From Halobaculum marinum (GTDB taxonomy: Archaea > Halobacteriota > Halobacteria > Halobacteriales > Haloferacaceae): 64,000 bases of DNA. Location: the NCBI RefSeq assembly GCF_029338555.1, contig NZ_CP119989.1, positions 558,001 to 622,000 on the forward strand, given 5' to 3'. The translations under genes and the position numbers were made by a program. Shown one piece after another: positions 33,204 through 42,046 of this stretch. The first letter of the stretch is position 1, and each line of letters starts with the position of its first letter. The notes below the pieces were generated by a model. The model had not been told where the DNA came from. It saw nothing but the letters and a program-made list of their open reading frames with translations, and did no database searches.

Positions 33204-34405
33204 GCGACACTAGCCACGAAGAGACGATCGAACAGCCGACGGCCGACGAACACGGGGAACACCCCGAGGGTCGCCGGGTGAGCCTCCGCCTCGACGGCGT
33301 GACCAAGGAGTTCACCGAGGACGACGGCGGCACCGTCGTCGCGGTCGACGACGTGAGCCTCGACGTGTACGACGGGGAGTTCATCGTCCTCGTCGGGCCG
33401 TCGGGGTGCGGGAAGACGACGACCCTGCGCACGGTCGCGGGGCTCGAACAGCCCACGCGCGGGAGCATCATCATCGACGGCGAGGACGTCTCCGGGCAAG
33501 AGCCCCGCGAGCGCGACGTCGCGATGGTGTTCCAGAACTACGCGCTGTACCCGCACAAGACCGTCCGCGACAACATCGCGTTCCCGCTGCAGATCCGGAA
33601 GTTCCCGAGCGACGAGATCGACGAGCGCGTGAACGACACCGCGTCGATGCTCGGTATCGGCGACCTGCTCGACCGGCGCCCGTCGGATCTGTCCGGCGGG
33701 CAACAGCAGCGCGTCGCGCTCGGGCGCGCCATCGTCCGCGACCCGGAGCTGTTCTTGTTCGACGAGCCGCTGTCGAACCTCGACGCGAAACTGCGCATCC
33801 AGATGCGCACCGAGTTGAACCGCCTCCACCGCCGCGTCGGCAAGACGTCGCTGTACGTCACGCACGACCAGGCGGAGGCGATGACGCTGTCGGACCGCGT
33901 CGTCGTGATGAACGACGGTGAGATCCAGCAGGTCGCCCCGCCCGAGGAGGTGTACGCGGAGCCCGCGAACCGGTTCGTCGCGGGGTTCATCGGCGAGCCG
34001 CCGATGAACTTCTTCGACGTGACCGTCGAGGAGCGCGACGGCACCCGCGTCGCCGTCGGTGACAGCTTCGAGGTGGCGCTGCCCGAGACGCTGACGCTGC
34101 CGCCCGACGCCGGCACCGAGTTCGAGTTGGGCGTGCGCCCCGAGGACTTCGAGGACGCGTCGCTGGAGCCAGATCCGGACCCGTCGCGGACGATGGAGGT
34201 CCACGTCGGCGTCGTCGAGCCGATGGGGCCGAACAAGGACCTCGCGGTCCGCCCGGTCGGCAGGGAGGACGACCCGGCGTCGGAGTTCACCGCGCGCGTC
34301 TCCAACGCCACCGGCGCCGTCGAGGGCGAGCGCCTCACGCTCGTCGTCGACACCAAGAACGCCCACCTGTTCGACCCCGTCTCCGGCGACAACCTCACCG
34401 TGTAG
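33200..34405 (+). CDS. Sugar ABC transporter ATP-binding protein, MsmX/UgpC type
   Basis: The product has 401 residues. Walker A is GPSGCGKTT (about 66-74), the Q-loop lies in MVFQNYALYPH, the signature is LSGGQQQR (about 164-171), Walker B is LFLFDEPLSNLD and the H-loop is YVTHDQ. The C-terminal 130 residues form a TOBE/MOP regulatory domain (FELGVRPEDFEDASL). An acidic extension of about 28 residues precedes the domain. It powers import through the two permeases. ATPases of this class often serve several transporters. A 103-base C/A-rich spacer follows before the dehydratase genes. Confidence 0.94.
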   Translation: MSDTSHEETIEQPTADEHGEHPEGRRVSLRLDGVTKEFTEDDGGTVVAVDDVSLDVYDGEFIVLVGPSGCGKTTTLRTVAGLEQPTRGSIIIDGEDVSGQEPRERDVAMVFQNYALYPHKTVRDNIAFPLQIRKFPSDEIDERVNDTASMLGIGDLLDRRPSDLSGGQQQRVALGRAIVRDPELFLFDEPLSNLDAKLRIQMRTELNRLHRRVGKTSLYVTHDQAEAMTLSDRVVVMNDGEIQQVAPPEEVYAEPANRFVAGFIGEPPMNFFDVTVEERDGTRVAVGDSFEVALPETLTLPPDAGTEFELGVRPEDFEDASLEPDPDPSRTMEVHVGVVEPMGPNKDLAVRPVGREDDPASEFTARVSNATGAVEGERLTLVVDTKNAHLFDPVSGDNLTV

Positions 34406-34508
34406 CCGCGACACAGCCAGCAGCCACCATGCCATTTTCACACACCCGACCCAACCGCCGCACCGCCACAGATCGCCCACACAGCCACCGCTCGGCGCGA
34501 GGTCGCCG

Positions 34509-35621
34509 ATGACCGTCGTCGAGGTGGAGAGCGTCCCGGTGTCGATTCCGCTCGAAGAGCCGGTGTCGTTCGCGACCCGGACCGTCGAGCACCGCGACCA
34601 CACGCTCACCTTCGTCCGCGACGACGAGGGCAACGAGGGCGTGGGCTACACGCTCGGCTACGACGGTGCCGGCCTCATCGCCGACGCCGTCGAGGAGCTA
34701 CTCGCCCCCATCGTCGAGGGCGAGGACCCGAATCACACGACGCGCTTGTGGCGCAATATGTTCGAGGGCACCTACCAGATCGGTCGCAAGGGGCTCCTCC
34801 TGCGCGCCATCGCCACCGTCGACATCGCGTTGTGGGACCTCCGGGCGAAGCGGGTCGGCCTCCCGATCCACGAGTTCCTCGGCGCCGCCCGCGAGTCGGT
34901 GCCGGCGTACGCCAGCGGCGGCTACTACCGCGGCGAGGGGACCGAGGGCCTGCGCGAGGAGATGGAGACGTACCTCGACCGCGGTCACGTCTCGGTGAAG
35001 ATGAAGGTGGGGCGCCGCTCGGTCGCGACCGAGGAGAAGCGCGTCGCCGTCGCCCGCGAGGTGCTCGGGCCGGAGCGAATCTTGATGCTCGACGCCAACG
35101 GCGTCTGGACCAACACCGGCGAGGCGCTGCGGGCGTGCCGTCGGTTCGCGCGCTACGACCCGTACTTCATCGAGGAGCCGGTGAAAGCCGACAGCGTGGA
35201 ACTGATGGCACGCGTCCGTGAGGGGCTCGACTACCCCGTCGCCGCCGGCGAGTTGGAGTTCTCGCGGTACGGCTTCGCGGAACTGCTCCGCGAGGGCGCC
35301 GTCGACGTGGTCCAGCCGGACGCGACGGTGTGCGGCGGGATCACGGAGTGGCTCCGCATCGCCCACACCGCCGCCTCCCACGACGTGCCCGTCACCCCCC
35401 ACTACAACCCCCACCTGCACGCGCACCTCGTCGCCAGCATCGCCAACGGGGGCATGGTGGAGTACTTCTACCGCGACCGCGACGTGAAGGTGTTCGACGA
35501 CCTGGTCGTCGACCCGCCGACCCCCGAGAACGGGAAGCTGACGCCCCGCGGCCCGGGTCACGGCGTCCGGATCGACCGCGACGCGCTCGCGAAGTTCCGC
35601 ACCGACGAGGGGGGTGCCTGA
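34509..35621 (+). CDS. Enolase-superfamily enzyme, mandelate racemase subgroup (sugar-acid dehydratase candidate)
   Basis: The product has 370 residues. The capping domain spans about 1-125. In the barrel the catalytic pair is K-x-K (VSVKMKVG, near 160-167). Metal ligands are D in LMLDANGVW, E in FIEEPV and E in AGELEF, and the Asp/His dyad is in VVQPDATVCGG and TPHYNPHLHAH. All catalytic residues are present. Members abstract an alpha proton from an acid sugar and usually dehydrate it. The gene follows the ABC ATPase after 103 bases and shares a TGATG junction with the second enzyme, implying cotranscription. The exact substrate is unknown. Confidence 0.9.
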   Translation: MTVVEVESVPVSIPLEEPVSFATRTVEHRDHTLTFVRDDEGNEGVGYTLGYDGAGLIADAVEELLAPIVEGEDPNHTTRLWRNMFEGTYQIGRKGLLLRAIATVDIALWDLRAKRVGLPIHEFLGAARESVPAYASGGYYRGEGTEGLREEMETYLDRGHVSVKMKVGRRSVATEEKRVAVAREVLGPERILMLDANGVWTNTGEALRACRRFARYDPYFIEEPVKADSVELMARVREGLDYPVAAGELEFSRYGFAELLREGAVDVVQPDATVCGGITEWLRIAHTAASHDVPVTPHYNPHLHAHLVASIANGGMVEYFYRDRDVKVFDDLVVDPPTPENGKLTPRGPGHGVRIDRDALAKFRTDEGGA

Positions 35622-36856
35622 TGCGCGACTTCTCCATGCCCGACGTGCGCCGCGCGCCCGAGCGCGACGTGTCGATCACCGGCGTCGACACGGCGGTGAT
35701 CCGCGGCAACTTCGACTGGAACCTCGTGCGCGTCCACACCGACGCGGGCGTCTCGGGGCTGGGCGAGGCGTACCGCGGCGGCGGGATCGACGAGATCGTC
35801 GGCTACCTCGAAGACGTACTCGTCGGCGAGAACCCCCTCGACGTGGAACGGCTGTTCCGCCACATGGTCCAGGAGACCTCGGGCCACGGCGGCACGACCG
35901 GGAAGGTCGTCACCGCGGCGTCGGGCGTCGAGTTCGCGCTGTGGGACCTGGCGGGCAAACTGCTCGGCCTCCCCACCTACCAACTGCTCGGCGGGAAGTA
36001 CCGCGACGAGGTGCGCCTGTACGTCGACCTCCACGCGGGCGAGTCGTACGCCGTCGCCCACGGCGCGACCGACTACGCCGACGACGCGGCCTACCAGGCG
36101 GAGGCGTACGTCGAGCGCGCGACCGAGGCGCTCGATCTGGGGTACGACGCGATGAAGTTCGACCTCGACGCGCCCGCCGACAACGACCCCGAGTCGACGA
36201 ACGGGCGGCTCACGCCCACCCACGTCGCCGCGAAAGAGGAGGTCGTCTCGGGCGTCGTCGACGCCGTCGACGGCCGTGCGGAGGTCGCGTTCGACTGCCA
36301 CTGGGACTACGAGTTGGGCTCCGGGAAACGGCTCGCCAAAGCCCTCGAACCGTACCCGATCATGTGGTTGGAGGACGTGCTGCCGCCGGAGAACATGGAC
36401 GCCCAGCGCGAGTTGGCGCGCTCCACGTCGACGCCGCTGGCGACCGGCGAGAACCGCTTCCGCGTCCACGAGTTCACGCAACTGCTCGACGACTACGCCG
36501 TCGACGTGGTGACGCCCGACCCCGCCACGGTGGGCGGCCTCGCGGAGGCGAAGGCCATCGCCAACCGCGCGGAGGAGCGCTACCTCGCGTTCGCCCCGCA
36601 CAACGTCTGCTCGCCCGTCGGCACGGCGGCGATGGTCCACCTCTGCGCGGCGGTGCCGAACGCCAGTTACCTGGAGTACCACGCGCTCGACGTGGACTGG
36701 TGGGCGGACCTGCTCGACACGGACGACCCGTTCATCGAGGACGGTCGCATCGCGGTGTCGGAGGCGCCCGGTCACGGGATCGAACTCGACGAGTCGGTCG
36801 CTCGCGACCACGCCGTCGCGCACACGGACGGCTTCTTCGAGGGTGACGACGCGTGA
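35621..36856 (+). CDS. Second enolase-superfamily dehydratase (gluconate/galactonate-dehydratase-like)
   Basis: The product has 411 residues, diverged from its neighbour. The catalytic motif reads K-x-D (YDAMKFDLD, around residue 180). Metal ligands are D in VAFDCHWDYE, E in MWLEDVLPP and E in ATGENRF; the dyad is VVTPDPATVGG and FAPHNVCSPVG. The N-terminal capping domain includes FRHMVQETSGHGGTTG. Differing catalytic motifs in two adjacent superfamily members suggest two stereochemically distinct substrates, or successive steps. ATG overlaps the previous stop (TGATG), and its own stop overlaps the next gene (GTGA). Confidence 0.9.
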   Translation: MRDFSMPDVRRAPERDVSITGVDTAVIRGNFDWNLVRVHTDAGVSGLGEAYRGGGIDEIVGYLEDVLVGENPLDVERLFRHMVQETSGHGGTTGKVVTAASGVEFALWDLAGKLLGLPTYQLLGGKYRDEVRLYVDLHAGESYAVAHGATDYADDAAYQAEAYVERATEALDLGYDAMKFDLDAPADNDPESTNGRLTPTHVAAKEEVVSGVVDAVDGRAEVAFDCHWDYELGSGKRLAKALEPYPIMWLEDVLPPENMDAQRELARSTSTPLATGENRFRVHEFTQLLDDYAVDVVTPDPATVGGLAEAKAIANRAEERYLAFAPHNVCSPVGTAAMVHLCAAVPNASYLEYHALDVDWWADLLDTDDPFIEDGRIAVSEAPGHGIELDESVARDHAVAHTDGFFEGDDA

Positions 36857-37641
36857 GCGACACCCCTCGCCTCGCGGTCGTCGGCTCCGGTCGGATCGGC
36901 GCGGACCTGATCGAACGGGCGCAGGCGGCCGAGGACGTCGACCTCGTCGGCGTGCTCGTCCGCACGGAGAAGGGGTTCCTCGACCCGGACCTCCAAGTCA
37001 CTACTCCCGCGGACTTGGTCGCACGCCACCCCGACCTGATCGTCGAGGCCGCGACTCCGGGCGTGCTCGTCGACTACGCCGAGGAACTGCTCGCGGCGGC
37101 AGACCTGATGGCGCTGTCGGGTTCGGCGTTCGCCGACCCCGACGACGAGGCGCACCTCCGAGCCGCCTCCGACGAGGCGGGGAACGCAATCTACCTCCCG
37201 CACGCCGCGCTGTTCGGCATCGACGGGCTCGCAGACGCCCGAAGCGAACTCGACAGCGTCCACATCGAGGCGCGCAAGGACCCGGCCCACCTCGACTTCG
37301 AGTACGCCGAGGAGGCGCCCGAGTTCGAGGCGGGCGCCGGCGAGACGGTGCTGTACGAGGGGCCGACGCGCGGACTGTGCCGGCGATTCCCGCGCAACTT
37401 CAACTCCCACGCGAGCGCCGCGCTCGCGGGACTGGGGCTCGACGACACCACCTCGACGCTGATCGCGGATCCCGACGCCGAGACGGCGTACCACGAGATC
37501 ACGGCGACGGGCGAGGGGTTCGAGTTGGTCGCCGTCCGCGACAGCGCCATCGAGGGCGTCACCGGCGACTTCACGCTCGTGTCGACGTGGGGGTCGGTGC
37601 GGCGCGTGTTGGCGACGGGCGGCGGCCTGCGGTTCGTCTGA
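36853..37641 (+). CDS. Aspartate-dehydrogenase-like NAD(P)-dependent oxidoreductase
   Basis: The product has 262 residues. The Rossmann motif is AVVGSGRIGADLIERA at the N-terminus. IYLPHAALFGIDGLA and RRFPRNFNSHASAALAGLGL (about 177-196) match the aspartate dehydrogenase catalytic and dimer region, and the strand DPAHLDFEYAEE precedes it. Canonical members interconvert aspartate and iminoaspartate. In this operon the role could instead be oxidation or reduction of a sugar-acid-derived compound. GTG start within GTGA overlaps the previous stop, so it is the last gene of the polycistron. Confidence 0.85.
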   Translation: MSDTPRLAVVGSGRIGADLIERAQAAEDVDLVGVLVRTEKGFLDPDLQVTTPADLVARHPDLIVEAATPGVLVDYAEELLAAADLMALSGSAFADPDDEAHLRAASDEAGNAIYLPHAALFGIDGLADARSELDSVHIEARKDPAHLDFEYAEEAPEFEAGAGETVLYEGPTRGLCRRFPRNFNSHASAALAGLGLDDTTSTLIADPDAETAYHEITATGEGFELVAVRDSAIEGVTGDFTLVSTWGSVRRVLATGGGLRFV

Positions 37642-37662
37642 GCCGGCCGCGACCCTGCCCTC

Positions 37663-37875
37663 CTACTCGCCCGCTTCCGCCCACCACACCCACGCGACCC
37701 AGAAGCCCGCCGCGAGCGGCACCAACAGCCACCAGACGGGTTCGGCGACGGAGAACGCCGGCACCAGCCCGCGGTCGACGGCGACCATGACCGCCGGCAT
37801 CGCGGTCGCGAACAGGGCGACGGCGACGAGCCGACGGTCGAACTGCACGGTCACTGCGTCGGCGGGAGTGCGCAT
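37663..37875 (-). CDS. Small membrane protein, two helices
   Basis: The product has 70 residues: short polar N-terminus (MRTPADAVTVQFDRR), helix LVAVALFATAMPAVMVAV, then Trp-rich helix WWLLVPLAAGFWVAWVWWA. Clear hydrophobic pattern and halophile-like codon bias, but no family recognised. It converges on the aspartate-dehydrogenase-like gene with 21 bases between. Confidence 0.6.
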   Translation of the reverse strand: MRTPADAVTVQFDRRLVAVALFATAMPAVMVAVDRGLVPAFSVAEPVWWLLVPLAAGFWVAWVWWAEAGE

Positions 37876-37965
37876 GGGCGTTGCGACTCGGGCCGGCTGG
37901 CGCGTCGGCTGCCCACAGTCGCAATTCCTGCCAGTTTATCATCCCGGGTTCGGAAGCTTCGCCCA

Positions 37966-39393
37966 ATGGTCGTCGGAGACATCTCGACCGGCACGGACGT
38001 CGCTGTTATCGGGGCCGGCCCCGGTGGCTACGTCGCCGCCATCCGCGCGGCACAGCAGGGGCTCGACACGACCCTCATCGAGAAGGACGCCTACGGGGGG
38101 ACCTGTCTGAACCACGGGTGCATCCCGTCGAAGGCGTTCATCCACGGCGCCGGCGTCGCCCACGAGGCGGGCAACGCCGAGGAACTCGGCATCTACGCCG
38201 ACCCCGCCGTCGACATGGAGCGCATGCAGCGGTGGAAGAGCGGCGTCGTCGACCGCCTCACGGGCGGCGTCGAGAAACTGTGTAAGGCCAACGGCGTCAA
38301 CCTCATCGAGGGGACCGCGACGTTCGCCGACGAGCAGAAACTGCGCGTCGCCCACGGCGGCGACGGGCAGGGCTCGGAGTCGATCGAGTTCGAGCACGCT
38401 ATCGTCGCGACCGGCTCCCGGCCGATCCAGATCCCCGGCTTCGAGTTCGACGGCGAGCACGTGCTCTCCTCGAGAGACCTGCTCGGGATGGAGTCGATTC
38501 CGGACAGCCTCGTCGTCGTCGGCGCCGGCTACATCGGGATGGAGCTGTCGACGATGCTCGCGAAACTCGGCACCGACGTGACGGTCGTCGAGATGCTCGA
38601 CGACGTGCTCCCCGGCTACGAGTCGGACGTCCAGCGCATCGTCCGCACGCGCGCCGAGGAGTTGGGCGTCGAGTTCCACTTCGGCGAGGGCGCCAGCGGC
38701 TGGGAGGAGCGCAACGACGGCGGCGTCGCGGTCACCACCGAGACGGAGGACGGCGAGGAGTCGGAGTACCTCGCCGAGCAGGTGATGGTCGCCGTCGGTC
38801 GCGCGCCCGTCACCGACACGCTCGAACTGGAGAACGCCGGGTTGGAGACGAACGACGCGGGCTTCATCGAGACGGACCACCAGGCCCGCACCGACGTGGA
38901 CTCCATCTTCGCCGTCGGCGACGTGGCCGGCGAGCCGATGCTCGCGCACAAGGCGAGCAAGGAGGGCATCGTCGCCGCGGAGGTCGCCGCCGGCGAACCC
39001 GCCGCGCTGGATTACCAGGCCGTCCCCGCCGCCGTGTTCACCGAGCCGGAGATCGCGACGGTCGGGCTCAGCGAGGACGAGGCGGCCGAGCAGGGCTTCG
39101 AGCCGGTCGTCGGCCAGATGCCGTTCAACGCCTCCGGGCGCGCGCTGACGACGACCCACACCGAGGGGTTCGTCCGCATCGTCGCCGACGAGGCGACCGG
39201 CTTCGTGCTCGGCGGCCAGATCGTCGGCCCCGAGGCGTCGGAACTGATCGCCGAACTCGCGCTCGCCGTCGAGATGGGCGCGACGCTGGAAGACGTGGCC
39301 GCCACCATCCACACCCACCCGACGCTCGCGGAGGCGACGATGGAGGCCGCAGAGAACGCGATGGGACAGGCGATCCACACGCTGAACCGGTAG
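37966..39393 (+). CDS. lpdA: Dihydrolipoyl dehydrogenase (E3)
   Basis: The product has 475 residues. FAD motif VAVIGAGPGGYVAA (12-25), redox disulfide GGTCLNHGC (C47, C52), second dinucleotide motif VVVGAGYIGMELS, FAD-phosphate motif SIFAVGDVAGEPMLAHKAS and active-site HTHPTLAEA near the C-terminus with the His-Glu pair. It reoxidises dihydrolipoamide with NAD+. No E1 or E2 or glycine-cleavage gene lies in the window, so it must serve partners elsewhere. TTTATC is the TATA element about 27 bases upstream. Confidence 0.95.
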   Translation: MVVGDISTGTDVAVIGAGPGGYVAAIRAAQQGLDTTLIEKDAYGGTCLNHGCIPSKAFIHGAGVAHEAGNAEELGIYADPAVDMERMQRWKSGVVDRLTGGVEKLCKANGVNLIEGTATFADEQKLRVAHGGDGQGSESIEFEHAIVATGSRPIQIPGFEFDGEHVLSSRDLLGMESIPDSLVVVGAGYIGMELSTMLAKLGTDVTVVEMLDDVLPGYESDVQRIVRTRAEELGVEFHFGEGASGWEERNDGGVAVTTETEDGEESEYLAEQVMVAVGRAPVTDTLELENAGLETNDAGFIETDHQARTDVDSIFAVGDVAGEPMLAHKASKEGIVAAEVAAGEPAALDYQAVPAAVFTEPEIATVGLSEDEAAEQGFEPVVGQMPFNASGRALTTTHTEGFVRIVADEATGFVLGGQIVGPEASELIAELALAVEMGATLEDVAATIHTHPTLAEATMEAAENAMGQAIHTLNR

Positions 39394-39469
39394 GCGACGG
39401 CTCCGAGTCGAGACACCGACGCGACGCGCTTCGCGTCACACTTTTCACAGGACGCGGCGACCCCGACCC

Positions 39470-39763
39470 ATGGGTCTGTTCGACCGCGACACCGACATGA
39501 GCGACGGCGAGGACGACGACGGTCCCCGATTCGAGCCCATCCTCGGCACCGAGGACGACGCGGGCGGCGACGACGGCCGCGACGGCGACCCGAGTCCGCT
39601 GTCGAAACTCGTGCGCGCCCGCTTCCGCGACGACGACTTCAGCGGGACGCTCAAGCGCGCCGTCGACGTGGAGGCCGGCGTGGTGCTGTACGCCTACTCG
39701 AACGGCAACGCGGGCGGGCTGACTGCGGTGCCCATCGAGCAGACGCGGTTACTGGACGAGTAA
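39470..39763 (+). CDS. Small acidic conserved haloarchaeal protein
   Basis: The product has 97 residues. The N-terminal half is disordered and Asp-rich (DMSDGEDDDGPRFEPILGTE); the C-terminal half RFRDDDFSGTLKRAVDVEAG then VVLYAYSNGNAGGLTAVPI looks like a small beta domain. CTTTTCAC lies about 27 bases upstream. The C-terminal GGLT pattern resembles small bacterial DUF proteins, but I cannot assign a function. Confidence 0.7.
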   Translation: MGLFDRDTDMSDGEDDDGPRFEPILGTEDDAGGDDGRDGDPSPLSKLVRARFRDDDFSGTLKRAVDVEAGVVLYAYSNGNAGGLTAVPIEQTRLLDE

Positions 39764-39855
39764 CGCTGGTCTGTCGGGGACCGAGCTGATTCTGTCGTTT
39801 ACGCGCGCACGCGCACGCCCGAGCCTATTTCCGCGTTCCGCCCGTGTGATCCCGT

Positions 39856-41208
39856 ATGAGCACGAGACCGCCGGGCCCCCGCGGTGAACCGCTGTTCGGG
39901 AACGGTCGGCGCTACTCGCGGGACCCCTTCTCGTTCATGACCGACGTGGCGGACGCGTACGGCGACGTGATCCGCCTGGACCTGGGTCCCCGCGAGACGT
40001 ACATGTTCACCAACCCGCGCGACATCGAGCGCGTGCTCGTCTCCGAGTGGACGGCGTTCGGCAAGCCGAACCTAGACGACGCTATCGACGACCTCCTCGG
40101 TGACGGCCTCCTGATGAGCGAGGGCGACCGCTGGCAGCGCCAGCGCGACCTCGCGAACCCTGCGTTCCACGCGAGTCGGATCGCCGGCCTCGACGACGCT
40201 ATCGTCGGCCACACGGAGGAGGCGATGGCCGGGTGGGCCGACGGCGACACGGTCGACGTGCAGATCGAACTCGCTCGACTCACCGTCCGCATCATCGTCA
40301 CCGCGATGTTCGGCACGGACATTGACGCCGAGACGGTGAAGCGGGTGCAAGCGCACCTCGAACCGCTCGGCCAGCGCTTCGAGCCGAACGCGATGCGGGC
40401 GGTCATTCCCAACTGGGCGCCCACCCGAGAGAACCGCCAGTTCCACGACGCCGTCGCGACGCTGGAGGGGATCATCGACGACCTCGTCGCCCGCCGCACG
40501 GGCACCGAGGAGACCGCGCCTGACCCCGCCGGCGACGCCGTCGACTCGCCGATGCCGATGGACCTCCTCTCGATCCTGTTGCGCGCGCAGAACGCGGGTG
40601 AGCAGACCGAGCAGGACCTCCGCGACGAGTTGATGACGATGCTGCTGGCGGGCCACGACACGACCGCACTGGCGCTCACCTACAGCTTCTACCTCCTGTC
40701 GCAACACCCGGAGGCGAAGGCGCGCTTCCAGCAGGAGGTGGACGCCCTCGACGGTGCGCCGACCGCCGCCGACGTGCGGAACCTGACGTTCACCGACCAC
40801 GTGCTCTCGGAGTCGATGCGGCTGTACCCGCCCGTCTACACCCTGTTCCGGGAGTCGAAGGTGGACACCCGCGTCGCGGGCTACCGGATCCCCGAGGGGT
40901 CGCTGATCATGCTGCCGCAGTGGGTCGTCCACCGGTCGCCGCGGTGGTACGACGACCCCTTGACGTTCGACCCGGACCGCTGGGCGCCCGAGCGCGCCCG
41001 CGAGCGCCCCCGGTTCGCGTACTTCCCGTTCGGCGCCGGCCCGCGCCACTGCATCGGCAAGCAGTTCTCGCTGTTGGAGGCGAAGCTCATCCTCGCAACG
41101 GTCGGGCGCGCGTTCGACTTCGAGTACGAGGGCCCCGAGTTGGACCTGCGCGGGTCGCTCACGATGCACCCGAACCACCCGGTGCCGCTGCGACTCACCG
41201 AGCGCTGA
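39856..41208 (+). CDS. Cytochrome P450 (CYP174-like)
   Basis: The product has 450 residues. AGHDTT (265-270) is the oxygen-activating I-helix motif, ESMR (ExxR) the K-helix, and FPFGAGPRHCIG the heme loop with Cys near residue 399. It is soluble, with no N-terminal membrane anchor, and opens STRPPGPRGEPLFGNG, a proline-rich hinge. It is a haloarchaeal P450, probably of the CYP174 family first named from Halobacterium (from memory). No ferredoxin or reductase gene is adjacent, so the electron donor and substrate are unknown. It probably hydroxylates a lipid or isoprenoid. Confidence 0.93.
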   Translation: MSTRPPGPRGEPLFGNGRRYSRDPFSFMTDVADAYGDVIRLDLGPRETYMFTNPRDIERVLVSEWTAFGKPNLDDAIDDLLGDGLLMSEGDRWQRQRDLANPAFHASRIAGLDDAIVGHTEEAMAGWADGDTVDVQIELARLTVRIIVTAMFGTDIDAETVKRVQAHLEPLGQRFEPNAMRAVIPNWAPTRENRQFHDAVATLEGIIDDLVARRTGTEETAPDPAGDAVDSPMPMDLLSILLRAQNAGEQTEQDLRDELMTMLLAGHDTTALALTYSFYLLSQHPEAKARFQQEVDALDGAPTAADVRNLTFTDHVLSESMRLYPPVYTLFRESKVDTRVAGYRIPEGSLIMLPQWVVHRSPRWYDDPLTFDPDRWAPERARERPRFAYFPFGAGPRHCIGKQFSLLEAKLILATVGRAFDFEYEGPELDLRGSLTMHPNHPVPLRLTER

Positions 41209-41244
41209 GGCGCCTCGCGTTCTCCTCGCGCTCGCCTCGCGTCC

Positions 41245-41799
41245 TCACCCTCGGAGCGGGACCCGCGCGGCGATTTCCTTGTACTCGCGCGTCCAGACCC
41301 CCAACTCGTCGACCGTCCAGCGAACGTCGTCGACGCCGCGCTCCCGCAGTCTGGCGACCGCCTCGCTCGGGTCGCCGAGGCCCTCCCACCCCCGAGCGAG
41401 CGTGACGTGCGGGACGTAGTCGACGCCTTCCAGTCCGTCGACGGTGCCGAACTCCCGCACGAGTCGGTCGTGGATTGCCCGCAGCGGGTCGCGCCCGCGG
41501 ACCCCCTCGGCGTCGTCGCCGACGGCCTCGACCGCGAGGTAGACGACCGGCCCTTCGCCAAGCGGCGGGCGCTCGAACGCGTCGATCCCGGTCACCTGGA
41601 GGTCGAACGGCGCGACGCCGGCGAGCGCGGGCCGCAGGCGCTCGCGGATGCGGTGGAGGTCGTCCAGGTTGCGCCCGTCGAGTCGCTTGACGACGAGCGT
41701 GTGGCGGTCGCGGACCGACGCGAAGTCGGCGAGGTCGGGCTCGAGCGACGCCGCGAGCCGTTCGACGGGCCACGGGACGGGGACGTTGACGCTGTACAC
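41245..41799 (-). CDS. 2H-phosphoesterase (2'-5' RNA ligase-like) with an irregular first motif
   Basis: The product has 184 residues. The second motif PHVTLARG (about 150-157) is a good HxTx site. The first reads DRHTLVVKRLD (about 31-41), H-T-L rather than H-x-T. The family opens or forms 2',3'-cyclic phosphodiester bonds in RNA or nucleotides. It is separated by only six bases from the minus-strand membrane-peptide gene upstream, so the two are probably cotranscribed. Confidence 0.8.
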   Translation of the reverse strand: MYSVNVPVPWPVERLAASLEPDLADFASVRDRHTLVVKRLDGRNLDDLHRIRERLRPALAGVAPFDLQVTGIDAFERPPLGEGPVVYLAVEAVGDDAEGVRGRDPLRAIHDRLVREFGTVDGLEGVDYVPHVTLARGWEGLGDPSEAVARLRERGVDDVRWTVDELGVWTREYKEIAARVPLRG

Positions 41800-41805
41800 G
41801 ACGCC

Positions 41806-41979
41806 TCAGATCCGGTCGGTCAGCCAGAGGACGATCAAGACCACGATCACGACGCCGAGCAGGCCGCCGAGCGACCCGAGGATACCGAGCGCGAGTCCGA
41901 CGATCTCAGACAGGATCTCCAGCGCGATCCAGATCACGACCAGCACCAACACCAGTTTCAGTAGGTCTTCGACCTCCAT
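41806..41979 (-). CDS. 57-residue hydrophobic membrane peptide
   Basis: Starts MEVEDLLKLVLVLVVIW, with two closely spaced helices separated by LGSLGGLLG and ending WLTDRI. It matches a small haloarchaeal membrane family I remember as DUF7554 (unverified). It lies upstream of and close to the 2H phosphoesterase gene, and is divergent from the membrane regulator at 42047 with a 67-base shared promoter region. Confidence 0.7.
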   Translation of the reverse strand: MEVEDLLKLVLVLVVIWIALEILSEIVGLALGILGSLGGLLGVVIVVLIVLWLTDRI

Positions 41980-42046
41980 TGTCCCGTCCGCAGGTGACTC
42001 GCCGCCGACGAAAACCGTTTTGGGCCGTCCGCGGGTGAAGGTGGGT

